Assembly (NCBI GenBank): GCA_932294295.1 | Contig: OW028573.1 | Span: 52,980,329 to 53,044,328 of the forward strand | Source: Alitta virens | Lineage: Eukaryota; Annelida; Polychaeta; Phyllodocida; Nereididae | Length of the DNA stretch: 64,000 nt | Direction of reading: 5' to 3' | In this document: piece by piece, positions 49,151-60,975 of the stretch | How positions within the stretch are numbered: position 1 is the stretch's first letter | Layout: each line of letters begins with the position of its first letter | Notes under the pieces: generated by a model | Database searches by the model: none | What the model was told of the DNA's origin: nothing | Seen by the model: the letters and a program-made list of their open reading frames with translations, nothing else | Translations under genes and position numbers: made by a program

Positions 49151-51267
49151 AACATGGACTGATGTCCGAAGTTTACCAGGAGTGCCCTACCACTTGTCCG
49201 CAACCCATATTTCAGCTGTCACCTGGGAATACTCTTTCCCAGTGGTGTCAGCCTAAACTGCAGTCCAGAGAGATTAATACCCTAGCTGAGACCAGCCAGT
49301 ATGATGGGATTTTGCTTGCTATATCCAATGCATATGTTAGTTTCATTGACAAAAAAAGAAAGATTGTAAATATGTATTGTCGACACGAAGCACATGCAAA
49401 GGCTTATAAAATATCTTTTGTTATTATGTATTAACAATTATCAGCTGCTGTAATTTAGAGATGACTCAACATTTCTATCATCATTGTAACCATCAATCAG
49501 AGTGTAACTGCCATTCTAATCTTGGGCCCAAATACTATGCACATTCATACAACCCAAAACACCATACTCCCTTTAAGCTGTGTCATTTGGCGAGTTTCAA
49601 AGTAGTGAAGGCATTAAGATGTTTCATGCTAAGAAGCCATAATGTCTGAGAGCATAAATGGCACTCTAAAATGACTAAAAGCACATTTCCAAGAAATTAC
49701 ACTCCATTAGTATGAGCCAATACATAGAGGAAGAGATAAATTTGCATATGTGAATAAGCATTCACTCTCGTGTCTTATGCATTATTTTTCACATCGGATT
49801 CTTTGTTTCTCTTCGAGGAATATTATATAGCTAACGCCACAGGTTTTTTGCAGATTTACATCAGACAGTTATTAAGCCTACCAGATAATTTATATTTTTT
49901 AGATAGAAATATGTGTTTTCAATGATTCATAATGCCAGTTTTCTCTCACGGAAGCATTTTAAATTCCTCATTCTTACACAAATAACTTTATGATGTCTAC
50001 CAACAAAGCATTGCCTAAAGAAAAATTAATAGGAAAGGGTCAGTAGCAGTATCCAGTCACTGTAGGGTAACCCATTGTGGCAACTATTACCAGTGGCATA
50101 TGCAATCCAGTCACAATTCCCTTTCACAAGAAAAAGAACAACCAAGCACATGCCATGGTCAGTACTGAGCTTGCCTTTCAAAAGAAAAACAACTGTCAGA
50201 TTAAGTTATTGTTAGATGTCAAATCACAACATCCCCTCAAAAAACCTATACATAGAGGGGTCTGAAACAAAAGCTGTAGCACTGGCTTAACTTGGTTTCC
50301 TTAAATTGGTTGATAATAGATTTTACACTGGGGTTCGAGGTCTTCACCCTCAGTGTTTCCACCCTTTTCACGAGGAGGCCCTGGACTTTCCCGGGTATGT
50401 ATTTTATTTTCATGTTTTAAGAGGTACTTGAAGCATTCTGGATACCTATGTTGCCAAATTATAGTAGAATCGCACCTCTTCAGCACTTTTTTTAGTTTGA
50501 TATGGAAGTTAAAACCAGCAATCCAAATTCTCTCCTATATAGTCTAACAAAGGTCCCTGCTAATGGCTTTCATATCCTATAAAATACACGGTACAACAGG
50601 AATTGCACAGATTTTATTGAAAGTTATAATTATTGATGGAGTTACGTTCATCTTTAAAAAATAAGGGTAAATGAAGAGTACCACTATTTTGATAATATTT
50701 GATAATTGATTAGAAATTGAAGTTTGGTTAAGAATCTAAATCAAACAGTCGCTGTCATACCATGTACCCTCGTATTTATTTATTAATTACACATATTTAG
50801 GCCCTTTTTGAACTTACAAACATAAACTTTTTAAATTACCATTCTCATAATGGGTATTCAGAGACTGTAGTTCACACTCGTTCACAAAATCCAGCAATGA
50901 TATTTTAAAAATTTCCTCACAATTTACCTTCACCTTAAAGATAATTTCACACTGTAATTTGCTTCACAGTAACCTTCTTCTGCGCACTGATGTTATTGAT
51001 GGTATCAATTATGACAAACTGCACGGTCGTTTCAGCATTGATGGCCTTTGTAAATCACAATCAATACCTTTAAGTTCTCTGTCGCACTGACTTTAAAATG
51101 TTTCAGACATGCATGCAAGACCATTCAGTGTATTTCATTCCTTATTTTGGGACATTCGTGTCCCTGTCAATCTCGCATTCCTCTCTTGATTAGATATGGA
51201 TCCTTGGAGGACTATGGTGCCAGGGTTCAGTCGAGACCAATAAGGTGTCAGGTCAGACTGTCATTTC
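49151..51267. other. Gene-free stretch
   Basis: No coding exon recognised. Segment 50085-50200 (GCAATCCAGTCAC.ATT, CATGCC and CTTTC blocks) resembles 56396-56500 in direct orientation, a weak but repeated pattern. The 90-codon frame at 49162-49434 has no domain. Confidence 0.42.
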
Positions 51268-53814
51268 TAAAGCCCCCCTCTCACATACCCGGTTTTGCCG
51301 TAGTGAAGCCGTAGTGAAGCCGTAGTATGACGTAACGGTTACGCAACGCGATTCTCGGCTCCAACCCGACGGCTACCCGACGGCTACCCCTGGATACCCG
51401 GCGATACCCGTCGAGTCAGTCCTGGGACTCGTGGCCAAGCTGGGATACCCGGCGCCGGTAGCCTGAAACTCAATGCGTGCATTGAATTCCCGTGGCAAAA
51501 TCGCGGGTGTCCAAAAGTAAACAATAAACCCTGGAGGCCGTCGAACCACCCCTGGAGGCCGTCGAGTCACCCCTGGAGGCCGTCGAGTCACTCGACGACT
51601 TGGACGGGTTTCCCGTCGCTAATTTTAGGCGTAGTGAACACGACGGCTTGTTCAGGGCTAGTAGGAGTAACTCGACGAGTAGTAGGAGTAACTCGACGAG
51701 TAGTAGGAGTAACCTGTCGAGTTGTAGGAGTAACTCGCCGACTGCTACCAGCGTCAGCGTAGGCAGGGAGAAGGGTTGTATATACTTTAAAAGGCTGCTG
51801 CTCCCCTAATATTAGTCCGATTTTCGTCAAATAAGACTGAATTATAGTATAGTTCATACTGATTCCATACACGTTTTCGGATCGTAAATAGACCAAATAT
51901 TAAGCGAGATATTCGACTGAGAAGGCAGGGAGGCGGCAAACACTGGTGCTCCCTGAAGCGTCCGCGCCCGGACTGTATTAATGCAGAAAGCTGAGCACTA
52001 CTTTAAAAAGCTGCTGCTCCCTTAATATTAGTCCGATTTAATATTAAGCGAGATATACTATATTATATAATAAGCAAATAAATCTATCTGTCTCTCTAAA
52101 CTAAATATCTACATTTTTGCCCAGTATACCTTATTAATTTTCCTCATCTTATCTATTATATACTGCCATGATGCAAGATGTACAAAGGGTGCTGGACTGA
52201 TGCTTTTCTCTTTTGGCATTTTTAAAGTGTACACAATCAAATAGTTTTGACCATCATATATACAATGTTTGGAGGAGCTTTATTGCAATTCATTTCTACT
52301 CATTCTGCCAACTGGCCAATGGAAAGGACTTTTCCTTGGGTTTTGTAAAAGTCAATTAACCTATATATGTAATAGCAATCTGCCATGACCGTTATGTCAA
52401 TTGCTATTAGCATTTTGAATGTTACAAAGAATGGGGTAAATCATGCTTTTTCATCATTGATAACTAGCTTTAATTGAAGTTCTGAATTGCAACTGATTCC
52501 TGTTTATTATGCATATTAAAGAGGGAGATTGTCTATAATTTGTTTAGATCATGGATGTAACATGCAATATAAATTTTAATTCCAGTTGGATTATTTTCAG
52601 AAACAACAAGAACGAAATATAAATAATTTATATAAAATGAATTAAATATCTAAAATGATTACTCTAACTAGAGTATATCTATCTATAGATAGTTTCTATC
52701 ATTGTTTTATTTTCATTTTTTATTGATTATGATTCAATGAATTATTGATAGTAACGTATTATTAGGTGAAGATCTTATAACTATCTGTCTATCTACATAT
52801 CTATACTCTATGAGGTATTACTAACTTTATTAACAAGAATATTCTTGTTTGTGCCTAGTTTACTCCATTATTTTTCCCCCTAACTATTATATAAATTCTA
52901 CACATTTCCCTGAACAATTCAGTCTTTATTTGACGAAAATCGGACTAATATTAGGGGAGCAACAGCCTTTTAAAGTATATACAACCCTCCCTGCCTTGGC
53001 CTATTCCTTGGCCTTAATTTAAGAAACAGCTCTAATTTTGGCTTGGCCTTCTCACCTGACTTTCTTTAACTTAAAGATGTTGATCTTTAACTCACCTGAA
53101 GATGTTTGACAGTGCAAAACTTCAACTTGCAATTACTTGGCTTTTATACATGATAGAACAATGGGTTTTTTTCTAATTAGTTCATTTGCAACATTCTTAA
53201 CATCTATAGACTGTATTGATACAGTCCAGGCGCGGACGTTTGCGGGAGCACCACTGTTTGCCTCCGCCAACCTAGCTGCCTTCTCATACAAATATCTCAC
53301 TTAATATTTGGTCTATTTTCGATCCAAAACTACGTATGGAATCCCTATGAACTATACTACAATTCAGTCTTTTTTTGACGAAAATCGGGCTAATATTAGG
53401 AGAGCAGCAGCCTTTTAAAGTATATAAAACAATCAATAAAAAATGAAAATAAAACAATGATAACATTGTAAGACATGAGCTATCATAACATAAGTAATTC
53501 AATTCACTTAGCCAAATGTAAAGAAGCCTTCACTAAGGTTAATTGTCATTAGTCAATTGCAATTAACCTGGATTACAGGCTTAATGTCATGTCATATTCA
53601 ATTCACAATTAAAAAGAAGCCACTTTGAACATCACACATATCTGAGTGTCAATTGTCATTTAGTATAACGCTCATAATGAATTGTATATAGTCCGATTTT
53701 CGTCAAACAAAATGTATATAATAGATAAGGTGAGGAAAATTAATGGAGTATACTAGGCAAAAACAAGAATATTCTTGTAAAAAACATTAATCGCTGTTCT
53801 TTAATGTAGATAGT

Positions 53815-53955
53815 TAGATAGTTAGATAGTTAGGTAGTTAGATAGTTAGATAGTTAGATATGTAGATATATAGATATGTAGATATGTAGATATGTAGATA
53901 GATATGTAGATATGTAGATATGTAGATATGTAGATATGTAGATAGATAGTTTAGA
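53815..53955 (+). repeat. TAGATAGT / TAGATATG microsatellite
   Basis: Imperfect tetra/octanucleotide array in the right arm of the fold-back element. Confidence 0.92.
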
Positions 53956-54278
53956 GAGACAGATAGATTTATATGCTTATTATATAATATCGAATATCTC
54001 GCTTAATATTTGGTCTATTTTCGATCCGAAAACACGTATGGAATCAGTATGAACTATACTACAATACAGTGCTTATATGACGAGAATCGGACTTATATTA
54101 GGGGAGCAGCAGCCTTTTAAATTATATACAACCCCTACGCTGATGCTGACGCTGGTAGCAGTCGGCGAGTTACTCCTACAACTCGACGGATTACTCCTGG
54201 AAGCCGTCGAGTTACTCCTACTACCCGTCGGCTTACTTCTAATGACCCGTAGAACCCTCCGAGTGACCCGTAGAACCC

Positions 54279-54421
54279 GCCGAGTGACCCGCCGAGTGAC
54301 CCGCCGAGTGACCCGCCGAGTGACCCGCCGAGTGACCCGCCGAGTCACCCGCCGAGTCACCCGCCGAGTCACCCGCCGAGTCACCCGCCGAGTCACCCGC
54401 CGAGTCACCCGCCGAGTCACC
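54279..54421 (+). repeat. 12-bp GC-rich minisatellite with a variant switch
   Basis: Twelve tandem CGCCGAGTGACC-type units. The first five carry GAGTGAC and the next seven carry GAGTCAC, with a single sharp switch near 54340. Long open frames on both strands result from the 12-bp period and are not genes. Confidence 0.92.
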
Positions 54422-54563
54422 TGTAAAACCCGCCGAGTCACCCGTAGAACCCTTTTTGCTGTCAGAATGTGTCGCCAACCCGGCGAAAAAAGTTGTTGCA
54501 TAACCGTTACGTCATACTACGGCTTCACTACGGCAAAACCGGCTATGTGAGAGGGGGGCTTAA

Positions 54564-55640
54564 ACGTGAGTAAATGACCTGCAGTTCCAACAATAAACAT
54601 TATTCTTCCATTCTCCAGAAACCTCAGGACTACACATACATTTATCAGTAGGTCAGGCTCCCGTGTAATAACTATATTATGTGGCACATATATCAGTACA
54701 GTTACAGAAGTCGTACTTTCATTTTCCCTGGTACTTGTTTCCATTGGAGTTCTGCAGTACATCTTGTATCAAATTCTCGGAATTGTACAATAGGTTTTGC
54801 TGGCCCTCTGCATTGGCAAACACACGTCTTAACAATTGATTCCATTCCGTCTGCCCTGTAAATCACGCAATAATGAAAGGCAGCTGTTAAATGCTGTTTT
54901 ATGGATTTACAAAGTGCACAAGATGTTCAATGCAAGCCTTTAAACTTGTTCGAAATGGTGAATAAACATTATTAGAAATTAATTTACATTTTAAGAAGAT
55001 GATGGGCGAATTTCTCTGGAACTGCACAATGGGTTCTTCCTTATGACCATCGTAGAGAAAATTGCATGCGTGCAGAGATGCAAGGATGTTGCATCATAAA
55101 AAACGGCCATTTTGAGACGTGGTCTCCTCGTTTCTTTGATGCTGTGCTGTCTGAGCTTGTCTTTTGTCAGCCTTGACATCGCATTAGGATCAAAAATTTA
55201 TTTGGAAGCAAAACTTTTGCACACATTCATGGAAAGTGTGTTCAATGCATGCAGATCTGGACCATTTTTCGTAATTGAAGTATTTGATAAGATTGAAAGA
55301 CATGGCCAAAGTAATGAGGTTGCCATGTCAGCCTAATCACAAATTGATCTTAATTTTTCTGTAGGTTATGAATTTACAATGTTATAGGAGTTGGACCAAA
55401 CCACACAAATGCAGCCTAATTAGCAAAGTAGCATCTGAAAACACCATACACATACGGCTGAAATTTGGGATTATGGTGTCCTCCCTAGATAGTATTCCAA
55501 ATCGGGCCAGCGTCGTTTCTATGTGGGCCGCCGTCGGTTTGTTTAAAGTAGAAGAAAAAATGGAGGCATGGCGCCTTTGTAAAGACTGGTGTACGAAGTC
55601 TATATGGTTTCCGCCTATAGCAAGTCAGTGTACCTGCAGG
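54564..55640. other. Gene-free stretch with module M5
   Basis: No coding exon recognised apart from the duplicated module at 55005-55235. Confidence 0.45.
55005..55235 (+). repeat. Module M5, copy 3
   Basis: Shares TGACCATCGTAGAGAAAATT-like, GCATGCGTGCAGAGATGCAA, CCATTTTGAGACGTGGT and TGTCTTTTGTCAGCCTTGAC blocks with 35275-35530, about 20 kb away, in direct orientation. Confidence 0.65.
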
Positions 55641-55811
55641 GTGAGAGACGGGCTTTACGTCCCATATCTTGGCACCAGATAGGGCTGATCAGGACAGGCA
55701 GGTGCCAAGGCAACGAGGTGAAGGATGAAGCAACCTTCCAACATGGACAGGATTTGGACCCAGGACCCAATGGTTCGAGGCCCATGCAGTGAGCTACCAC
55801 TGAGCCCCTGC
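55641..55811 (-). mobile_element. tRNA-derived SINE, old diverged copy
   Basis: Recognisable from GGGCTTTACGTCC, CAGGACAGGCAG, GGATGAA.CA.CCTTCCAAC, CAGGACCCA and GAGCTACCACTGAGCCCC. It is heavily substituted in both tRNA boxes and has no detectable target duplication. Confidence 0.85.
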
Positions 55812-58007
55812 TCAACTCAGTGCATTCATTCATATGTTCCAGCCATGCCAAATTGCCAAAATGCTATGGCAACAATCCAAACTTAAATTTACAGCAAAAA
55901 TCTCTTTGAGTAGAAGGTCAGTAAAATACATTTTTTTTCCCCAGACATTTCTCAATTTTAGACATTTTGACTGCCTAGAATGACTGACCCCATAATGTCC
56001 TCTAATCCGTGAATGCGTAGTAACTACTTTGTCACTTGTTGATAAATCGACAAACACCTTATTCAATATGCATGGCTTTGCAGAATCAGCCATTCCAGTC
56101 ACAGTCAACATGTCTAAGATTCCAGACAAAGAATTTCAGTGCAATTTTAGTCTTCCTCTCGTCCCAACTGTAACAACCAAATAATGAATGATTATAGAGT
56201 CCAGTTTTTCTATTTGAAGTATTCTGGTGTCAGATCAGTTACACAAATAGGGTTGCGGAGATGTCTGGTTGCAGTGGGCAGCTAAGATGGTCAGTAATTG
56301 GTAAGGGTCAGCTGAGGTGCATCAGTCTTGACACACCAGATAGCAGAGGAGACTCAATGAGGCCCACAGTGACAGTAATCATTGCCAATGTCTTGTGCAA
56401 TCCAGTCACCATTGCTCTCCTCCAGAAACTCATACAAACACACACAGTGCCCTGTTGTCAGACTAGCAATGCAAGAACTCTCTTTTACTGCTTTTCTTTC
56501 CTGAAACACCTTTCAAAAAACACCAAGAGTAAGCTTTGAATAATACATTGGAGGAACTGGACTCCTTCAAGAACAAAGCCCCCTTTTTTTGCTTGAAGTA
56601 ACAGAATAAACAAAAAATCTTGGAACAACAAAAAAAACGTCAAGTTGTATTAGTGAGACTATAATAGGCGTTCATTAATTTTGACTGTATGCATTTACAG
56701 CCAATTTCACAGACTAGGAAACTAAACTCCAGAGGACGGTATGTGAAACCAGGACTCCCATTGGTTAGGCAATCCCTCAGGCAGTGGGTGTCCTGGATTC
56801 ACATGACGTCCTCTGTTTCGAACATCCAATTTCATAGACTAGGAAACTGAACTCCAGAGGACGTTATGTGTCTGGTGTATAATTTCTCATATCATTTTAA
56901 TCTCAAATTATATCTGCCTGTGCCACTTAATGATTTCTCAATACCTTGGTAAAACATTTTCAAACTGCTGCAGCACTATCATACCAGATTTAGTTGATGG
57001 AAATTAGCTGCGTGGTCTAATGGTCAGGTCTAGGGAATACATTTTCAGCTTGCCAACTTTTTTGGCTCTGCATCTCAACAGGAAGTCATTCACATGAGAC
57101 CTTAAATTGGCGATGCTTCTGTCTTTAACTTGCTGTTTGTGGAGGGGGTTGAATGAAATGAACTTAAACTACCATAGATAGGTATATGCGTTACGTGGTG
57201 TAGACTTAAAGCTATAAACTTAGTTCAAGTTTCAGTTCATTTTATTCAACCCTTCTGTTACAAATGTATTGACAAAACATAACATAAATTTAAATAACTA
57301 ACAAAGACAAAAAAAGTCGAAATAAAACACAGAAGTAGTCAAGGTGGCAAAGGCGAAATTTTTGTCAGACAACGCTGTAGCCATTGCTCCTTACAACAAA
57401 CATTTACACAATTAATACAATATATAATTATCAAACTGGCTAAATAAAGATACTTACATTGAGTCCAGATAGCGATTAGGTACATAATGACTAAGGATAC
57501 TAATACAACACCATGCCATCTAATCATCTGGATTTAAATTACAGTTGTATGTAGATCATGTCTACATACATATGTTTGCATATATACAGCTGCCTCACAC
57601 AGACTTGATTGTGAAGATTATTTTTAAAAGTCAGTAGTAGTTAACATGCTTTTCTTTGGCTCTACGCTGTGTAAGTACAGAACTCAAGGCAACGCATCTT
57701 AATGCTGGTTAAGCAATGTCTTCTGTCTGAGAGCCCCATGAATATTGAACTGAGTCGTAAAACAAGTACAAAGACATAAAGTGTTCTGGATGCATGATAA
57801 GAGATCTTGCAGATTCTTGTCTCCTTTAAACTGGCAAGAATATATAGCTGCTTCTTTGTATCAAAGGTGCCTGGGACAAAGTGAAAATTATGGTTAAAAA
57901 TTAAGAATGTGGTGAGCACATTGGAACAACGCATGTTTTGTGAAATGGCTCCAATCCTAAACCCCTATGTCGATTGCATAAGACGTATGTTTAAGACGTA
58001 TGTCCTA
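55812..58007. other. Gene-free stretch
   Basis: No coding exon recognised. A pair of direct repeats at 56701-56873 is listed separately. At 57238-57290 the minus strand reads like a LINE terminus (GTTGAATAAAATGAACTGAA), but no coding relic follows. Confidence 0.42.
56701..56873 (+). repeat. 45-bp direct repeats with an inverted partial copy
   Basis: CCAATTTCACAGACTAGGAA.. (56701-56745) recurs at 56828-56873 with only four or so differences, both ending CCAGAGGACG(G/T)TATGTG. Between them, CACATGACGTCCTCTG (about 56799-56814) resembles the reverse complement of that end. The arrangement suggests a decayed element or rearranged terminus. Confidence 0.8.
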
Positions 58008-58062
58008 AATTGGATGGTGGATTAGGGCTTCACGTCCGGTATTTCTGCACCTTTTTAATTGG
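58008..58062 (-). mobile_element. tRNA-SINE 3' fragment
   Basis: GGTGGATTAGGGCTTCACGT and TATTTCTGCACC match the SINE 3' end; the rest is absent. Confidence 0.75.
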
Positions 58063-58183
58063 AGGGGCTTTGCGCTGAATGTCTATATATACTGAGGCAA
58101 GTGAAATACTCCCATCCCAAGAGTGTATGTGTGTGTGTGATTAGGGCTTTACGTCCTGTATTTCTGCACCAGTTGGGCTAATT

Positions 58184-58987
58184 GGTGTTTCAAACATTTT
58201 TGACCAAATGGTCAAGTGCAACTGGCAACTCACACAGTTGTCACTTTGATTGACAGTTGTTTGTTCAACCATGGCAATGTTATTGTTTTAGGATCATTGG
58301 AGCGTCCAATGCAGTGCATAACAATTTACTTTTATTTGCTGGCTCAGACGCATTACCACTGCTCTTAATGTAGTATTAATTGTGTCTTGGTTAAAAAATA
58401 AATAAAAATCCATGATTGAATCTTATCCTATCCCATAAAGAAAATATTTTGAAATACATGCATTATTGGCAACTTATGGGGCAATTAGCTGAAATGTTTT
58501 GAATACATATGCAAGTATAAAAGCACAGGTTTGCGATAAAAGCACAGGTTTGCGATGGACATAGATAGCTGGATAGATAGATAGATAGATAGACAGATGT
58601 AGATGTCACACTTACAATGCCTTTCTAAATTTTTTAAATTTTAAATTTTTGTATCAGCTGTTTGTCATAATTCAATCAAGGTTAGTTTTTTTTTTTTGGC
58701 TTTTGATTTTTTTCTTGAGAGGGACATGTTGTGATTGTATATATGTTAACCTGTGACATATATATTTGTTGAGTACATTTGCCTGTATAATACCATAATT
58801 TTCGAAAGTTTGCCAAACCTATTGATCCATTCTACAGGACTAATTTATTTCTGATAACTGCCTTACTCTTTGTTTTGTCTTATCAAACCCAAACATTGTC
58901 ACGGTTGGCTGATTAAGTATCAACAAAAGTGGCAACTCACAGAGCAACAGTTGCATTTGACCATTTGGTCAAAAATGTTTGAACGCC
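58184..58987. mobile_element. TIR transposon nested in a SINE
   Basis: Inverted ends begin GG(T/C)GTT(T)CAAACATTTT and continue TGACCAAATGGTCAA(G/A)TGCA, with further similarity through GGCAACTCACA in swapped spacing. The host SINE consensus reads CTAATTAGGACAGG; here ATT precedes the left end and ATC follows the right end. A 3-bp ATT duplication with one change is therefore likely. The 804-bp interior has no transposase. It contains a GATA tract at 58571-58594. Superfamily is not assigned. Confidence 0.85.
58571..58594 (+). repeat. (GATA)n microsatellite
   Basis: Six GATA units inside the nested transposon. Confidence 0.9.
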
Positions 58988-59165
58988 ATCAGGACAAGCA
59001 GAGACCATGGCAATGAGACGAAGGATGAAACAGCCATCCAACTTAGGCTCGACCGGAAATCGAACTCGGGACCCAGCGGTTGGAAGCCCAGAGCGCTACC
59101 TCTGAGCTAGGCCCCTGCCCTACCCATCCAAGGAGTAAATGTGTAACTTGACAAGTAAACGTAAT

Positions 59166-60312
59166 CATCTACAGCGCCTACCTGTTTGATTATGACTTAT
59201 CATGATTTCCAAAAACATAAGATGTATAAATGAACACTAAACTCCATTTACAACACACTCTGAACAGTTTTTGGAAGTTTATAGAACACAAACATGTAAG
59301 GCACGAAAAAGTGCTCTTCGTGGAGAGTGGTCCAGAACACTTTTTAGAGTGCATGATAATCAGTGTTAATGCTTAATTTTATTATATTTCTTTGGAAGAT
59401 GTTATAGAATTATATATGGTCTCCTCTTACATATTGTCAAATACAAGCTTAGCTGTGAATAGTGCGAAACCTTCCAATAGGTGTTTTCATACATCAATAA
59501 AACTTATTTAATTAAAGTAAAAGCATTAATTAGATAAAAACAACCTTTAGTAGTAAGTAAATGTGATTACTTGGAGGCAAGCGCTTGTCTGTACATTTTA
59601 TTCATATGTCTTTTGGCAATTACACAGACAGGCTTCTGTGACATCCATCACGTGGGTACAAGATGCCAACACTGGCCCTAACAACCCCAGTGATTTCCCA
59701 GGGTGTTCCCGAAAGGACAGCACCGTGTTTCATCTTAAGCACCTTGGAGAACCAGCATCCAGCCTCTCGGGGGACTAAAGGAACTGTGTGTGATAATATA
59801 TTTTTTCCAGAAGATATCAATAAGGAAGATTGAAAGTAAGTACTATAATATCTACTTATCAAAATCTTTATCTCAGTATATATGCGTATGTTGGATTGCT
59901 ACTATGTCAGTCTATGTGTTAAACTGTATAAGCTAGTACTGATCTTGGTTTAGTCTTCAGTTGTCTGTTTATGAACACCATATCTCCATATCTTTGTCTC
60001 TGACTTGTCTTAGTGACAACGCCCTTGAGCTGGTCACACAGTCGTAATTTATTCAACAATTATTAGAGTCAGATATAGCCTGTAATGATAGGACATGATT
60101 TGGGAGACCATCCAGGAATCCACCATCATTGCTTTCAATCCATTAGGTGTGTTTAATAGCATCTGACAGCACATTTGCCAAAATCAAACCAATGACTTCC
60201 AAAGGAGTCGACTACTATCGTAACCACTATGGATATGGTTTTGCCTATTGACACCACAGACACTCTGGCCCCAGTGGATAGCACCAAAGCCTAAAAGAAA
60301 CACAGTGACACA
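59166..60312. other. Spacer upstream of LINE endonuclease
   Basis: No gene recognised. Part of it may be the 5' region of the LINE whose endonuclease starts at 60313, but no first open reading frame or boundary was identified. Confidence 0.42.
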
Positions 60313-60975
60313 GTGATGAATAGGACAATGAAAATAATGACATATAACAGCACTGGACTAGCACCAGATAAGCAGCAATTTATAAATGACATGATTGATA
60401 CTTATACTCCTGATGTGATATTCCTACAAGAGACTTGGCTTATCAACTCCAGGATTAACTCTGTGTTATGTAACATCAATGACAAGTATATGGCTAATGG
60501 TGTTTCAGCAGTGAGTGATGATGAACTGCTTATGGGACGGCCACATGGTGGTGTTGGTATCATGTGGACAAGATCTTTAGCACCAAGTGTCACCTTTAAA
60601 AGTGTACCAGGGACCAATAGAGCATGTGCATTGGAACTAGATAATGGTGGTCGAAATCTCTTGCTTGTTAACATGTACATGCCCGTTGACAACCAGAGAA
60701 AGCATTATGTAGATGCTGCCTTCATTGATACCATGGATAGTGTGGAAGTTTTCATAGAAAAGTTTTCATCTCATGATGTAATAATTGGTGGTGATATGAA
60801 TCTTGATCTGAACAGACGTAATGCTCATGACCTATACTTTAAAGACTTCATGGAGCGATTTGACTTGATTCATACTTTTCACCTTCCAATTGCAGACTGC
60901 ATCTACAGTGCCAATAGCCAAACTGTCATATCCACCATATCTGCATGGCCAATGGACCTATGGCACTTCATCTAG
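60313..60975 (+). pseudogene. LINE endonuclease domain, truncated ORF2
   Basis: A 220-codon open frame encodes an apurinic-like (exonuclease-endonuclease-phosphatase) endonuclease. Visible motifs in order: IMTYNSTGL with the metal-site asparagine (about residues 8-16), DVIFLQETW with the catalytic glutamate (34-42), HGGVGIMW (79-86), LLLVNMYMP (116-124) and IIGGDMNLDLNR (157-168). The usual final SDH histidine block is not seen; the frame ends in unrelated residues, and no reverse transcriptase follows. This domain nicks target DNA to prime reverse transcription. The intact frame suggests a fairly young copy that was truncated or rearranged at its 3' side. It belongs to the CR1/L2/Jockey-like group but cannot be tied to the LINE at 21-23 kb by sequence. 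Confidence 0.88.

Larger units (their letters stand above)
51271..54560. mobile_element. PIF/Harbinger-like fold-back element, TAA target duplication
   Basis: Ends read AGCCCCCCTCTCACATA(C/G)CC and continue GGTTTTGCCGTAGTGAAGCC for about 65 bp, flanked by perfect TAA (51268-51270 and 54561-54563). Inverted similarity goes much deeper. The left segment 51700-51980 (CTGCTACCAGCGTCAGCGTA, TAGTCCGATTTTCGTCA and ATTAAGCGAGATAT) is mirrored at 54000-54175. The 52065-52170 segment is mirrored at 53690-53985. Partial internal copies occur at 52915-52990 and 53220-53430. The interior is AT-rich, whereas the outer arms are CpG-rich. No transposase is present. The CACATAGCCGG core is shared with the 7049-7697 element. 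Sequence complexity suggests growth by repeated internal rearrangement. Confidence 0.8.
58125..59122 (-). mobile_element. tRNA-derived SINE, split by a DNA transposon
   Basis: SINE 3' part at 58125-58183 (TG tail, then GATTAGGGCTTTACGTCC to GGGCTAATT) and 5' part at 58988-59122 (AGGACAAGCAGAGACC to GAGCTAGGCCCC). Imperfect target duplications CCCATCCCAAGAGT (58111-58124) and CCCATCCAAGGAGT (59123-59136) flank the whole. Removing 58184-58990 restores a contiguous SINE. Confidence 0.9.
58063..59165 (+). repeat. Dispersed repeat R2, copy 3, split by a SINE
   Basis: The left piece (TGTCTA..ACTGAGGCAAGTGAAATACTCCCATCCCAAG) and right piece (GAGTAAATGTGTAAC, 59132-59146) join to match R2 at 29600-29660 and 9050-9100. 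The SINE at 58125-59122 lies exactly between them. Confidence 0.6.

Noticed and set aside
54279..54421. CRISPR-like array
   Set aside because: Units are contiguous 12-mers without spacers in an animal genome; this is a minisatellite.
54073..54550. Overlapping 140-157-codon open frames on both strands rich in Arg-Val-Thr
   Set aside because: They are produced by the 12-bp minisatellite, whose period is a multiple of three and whose units lack stops. They lie wholly inside a fold-back transposon.
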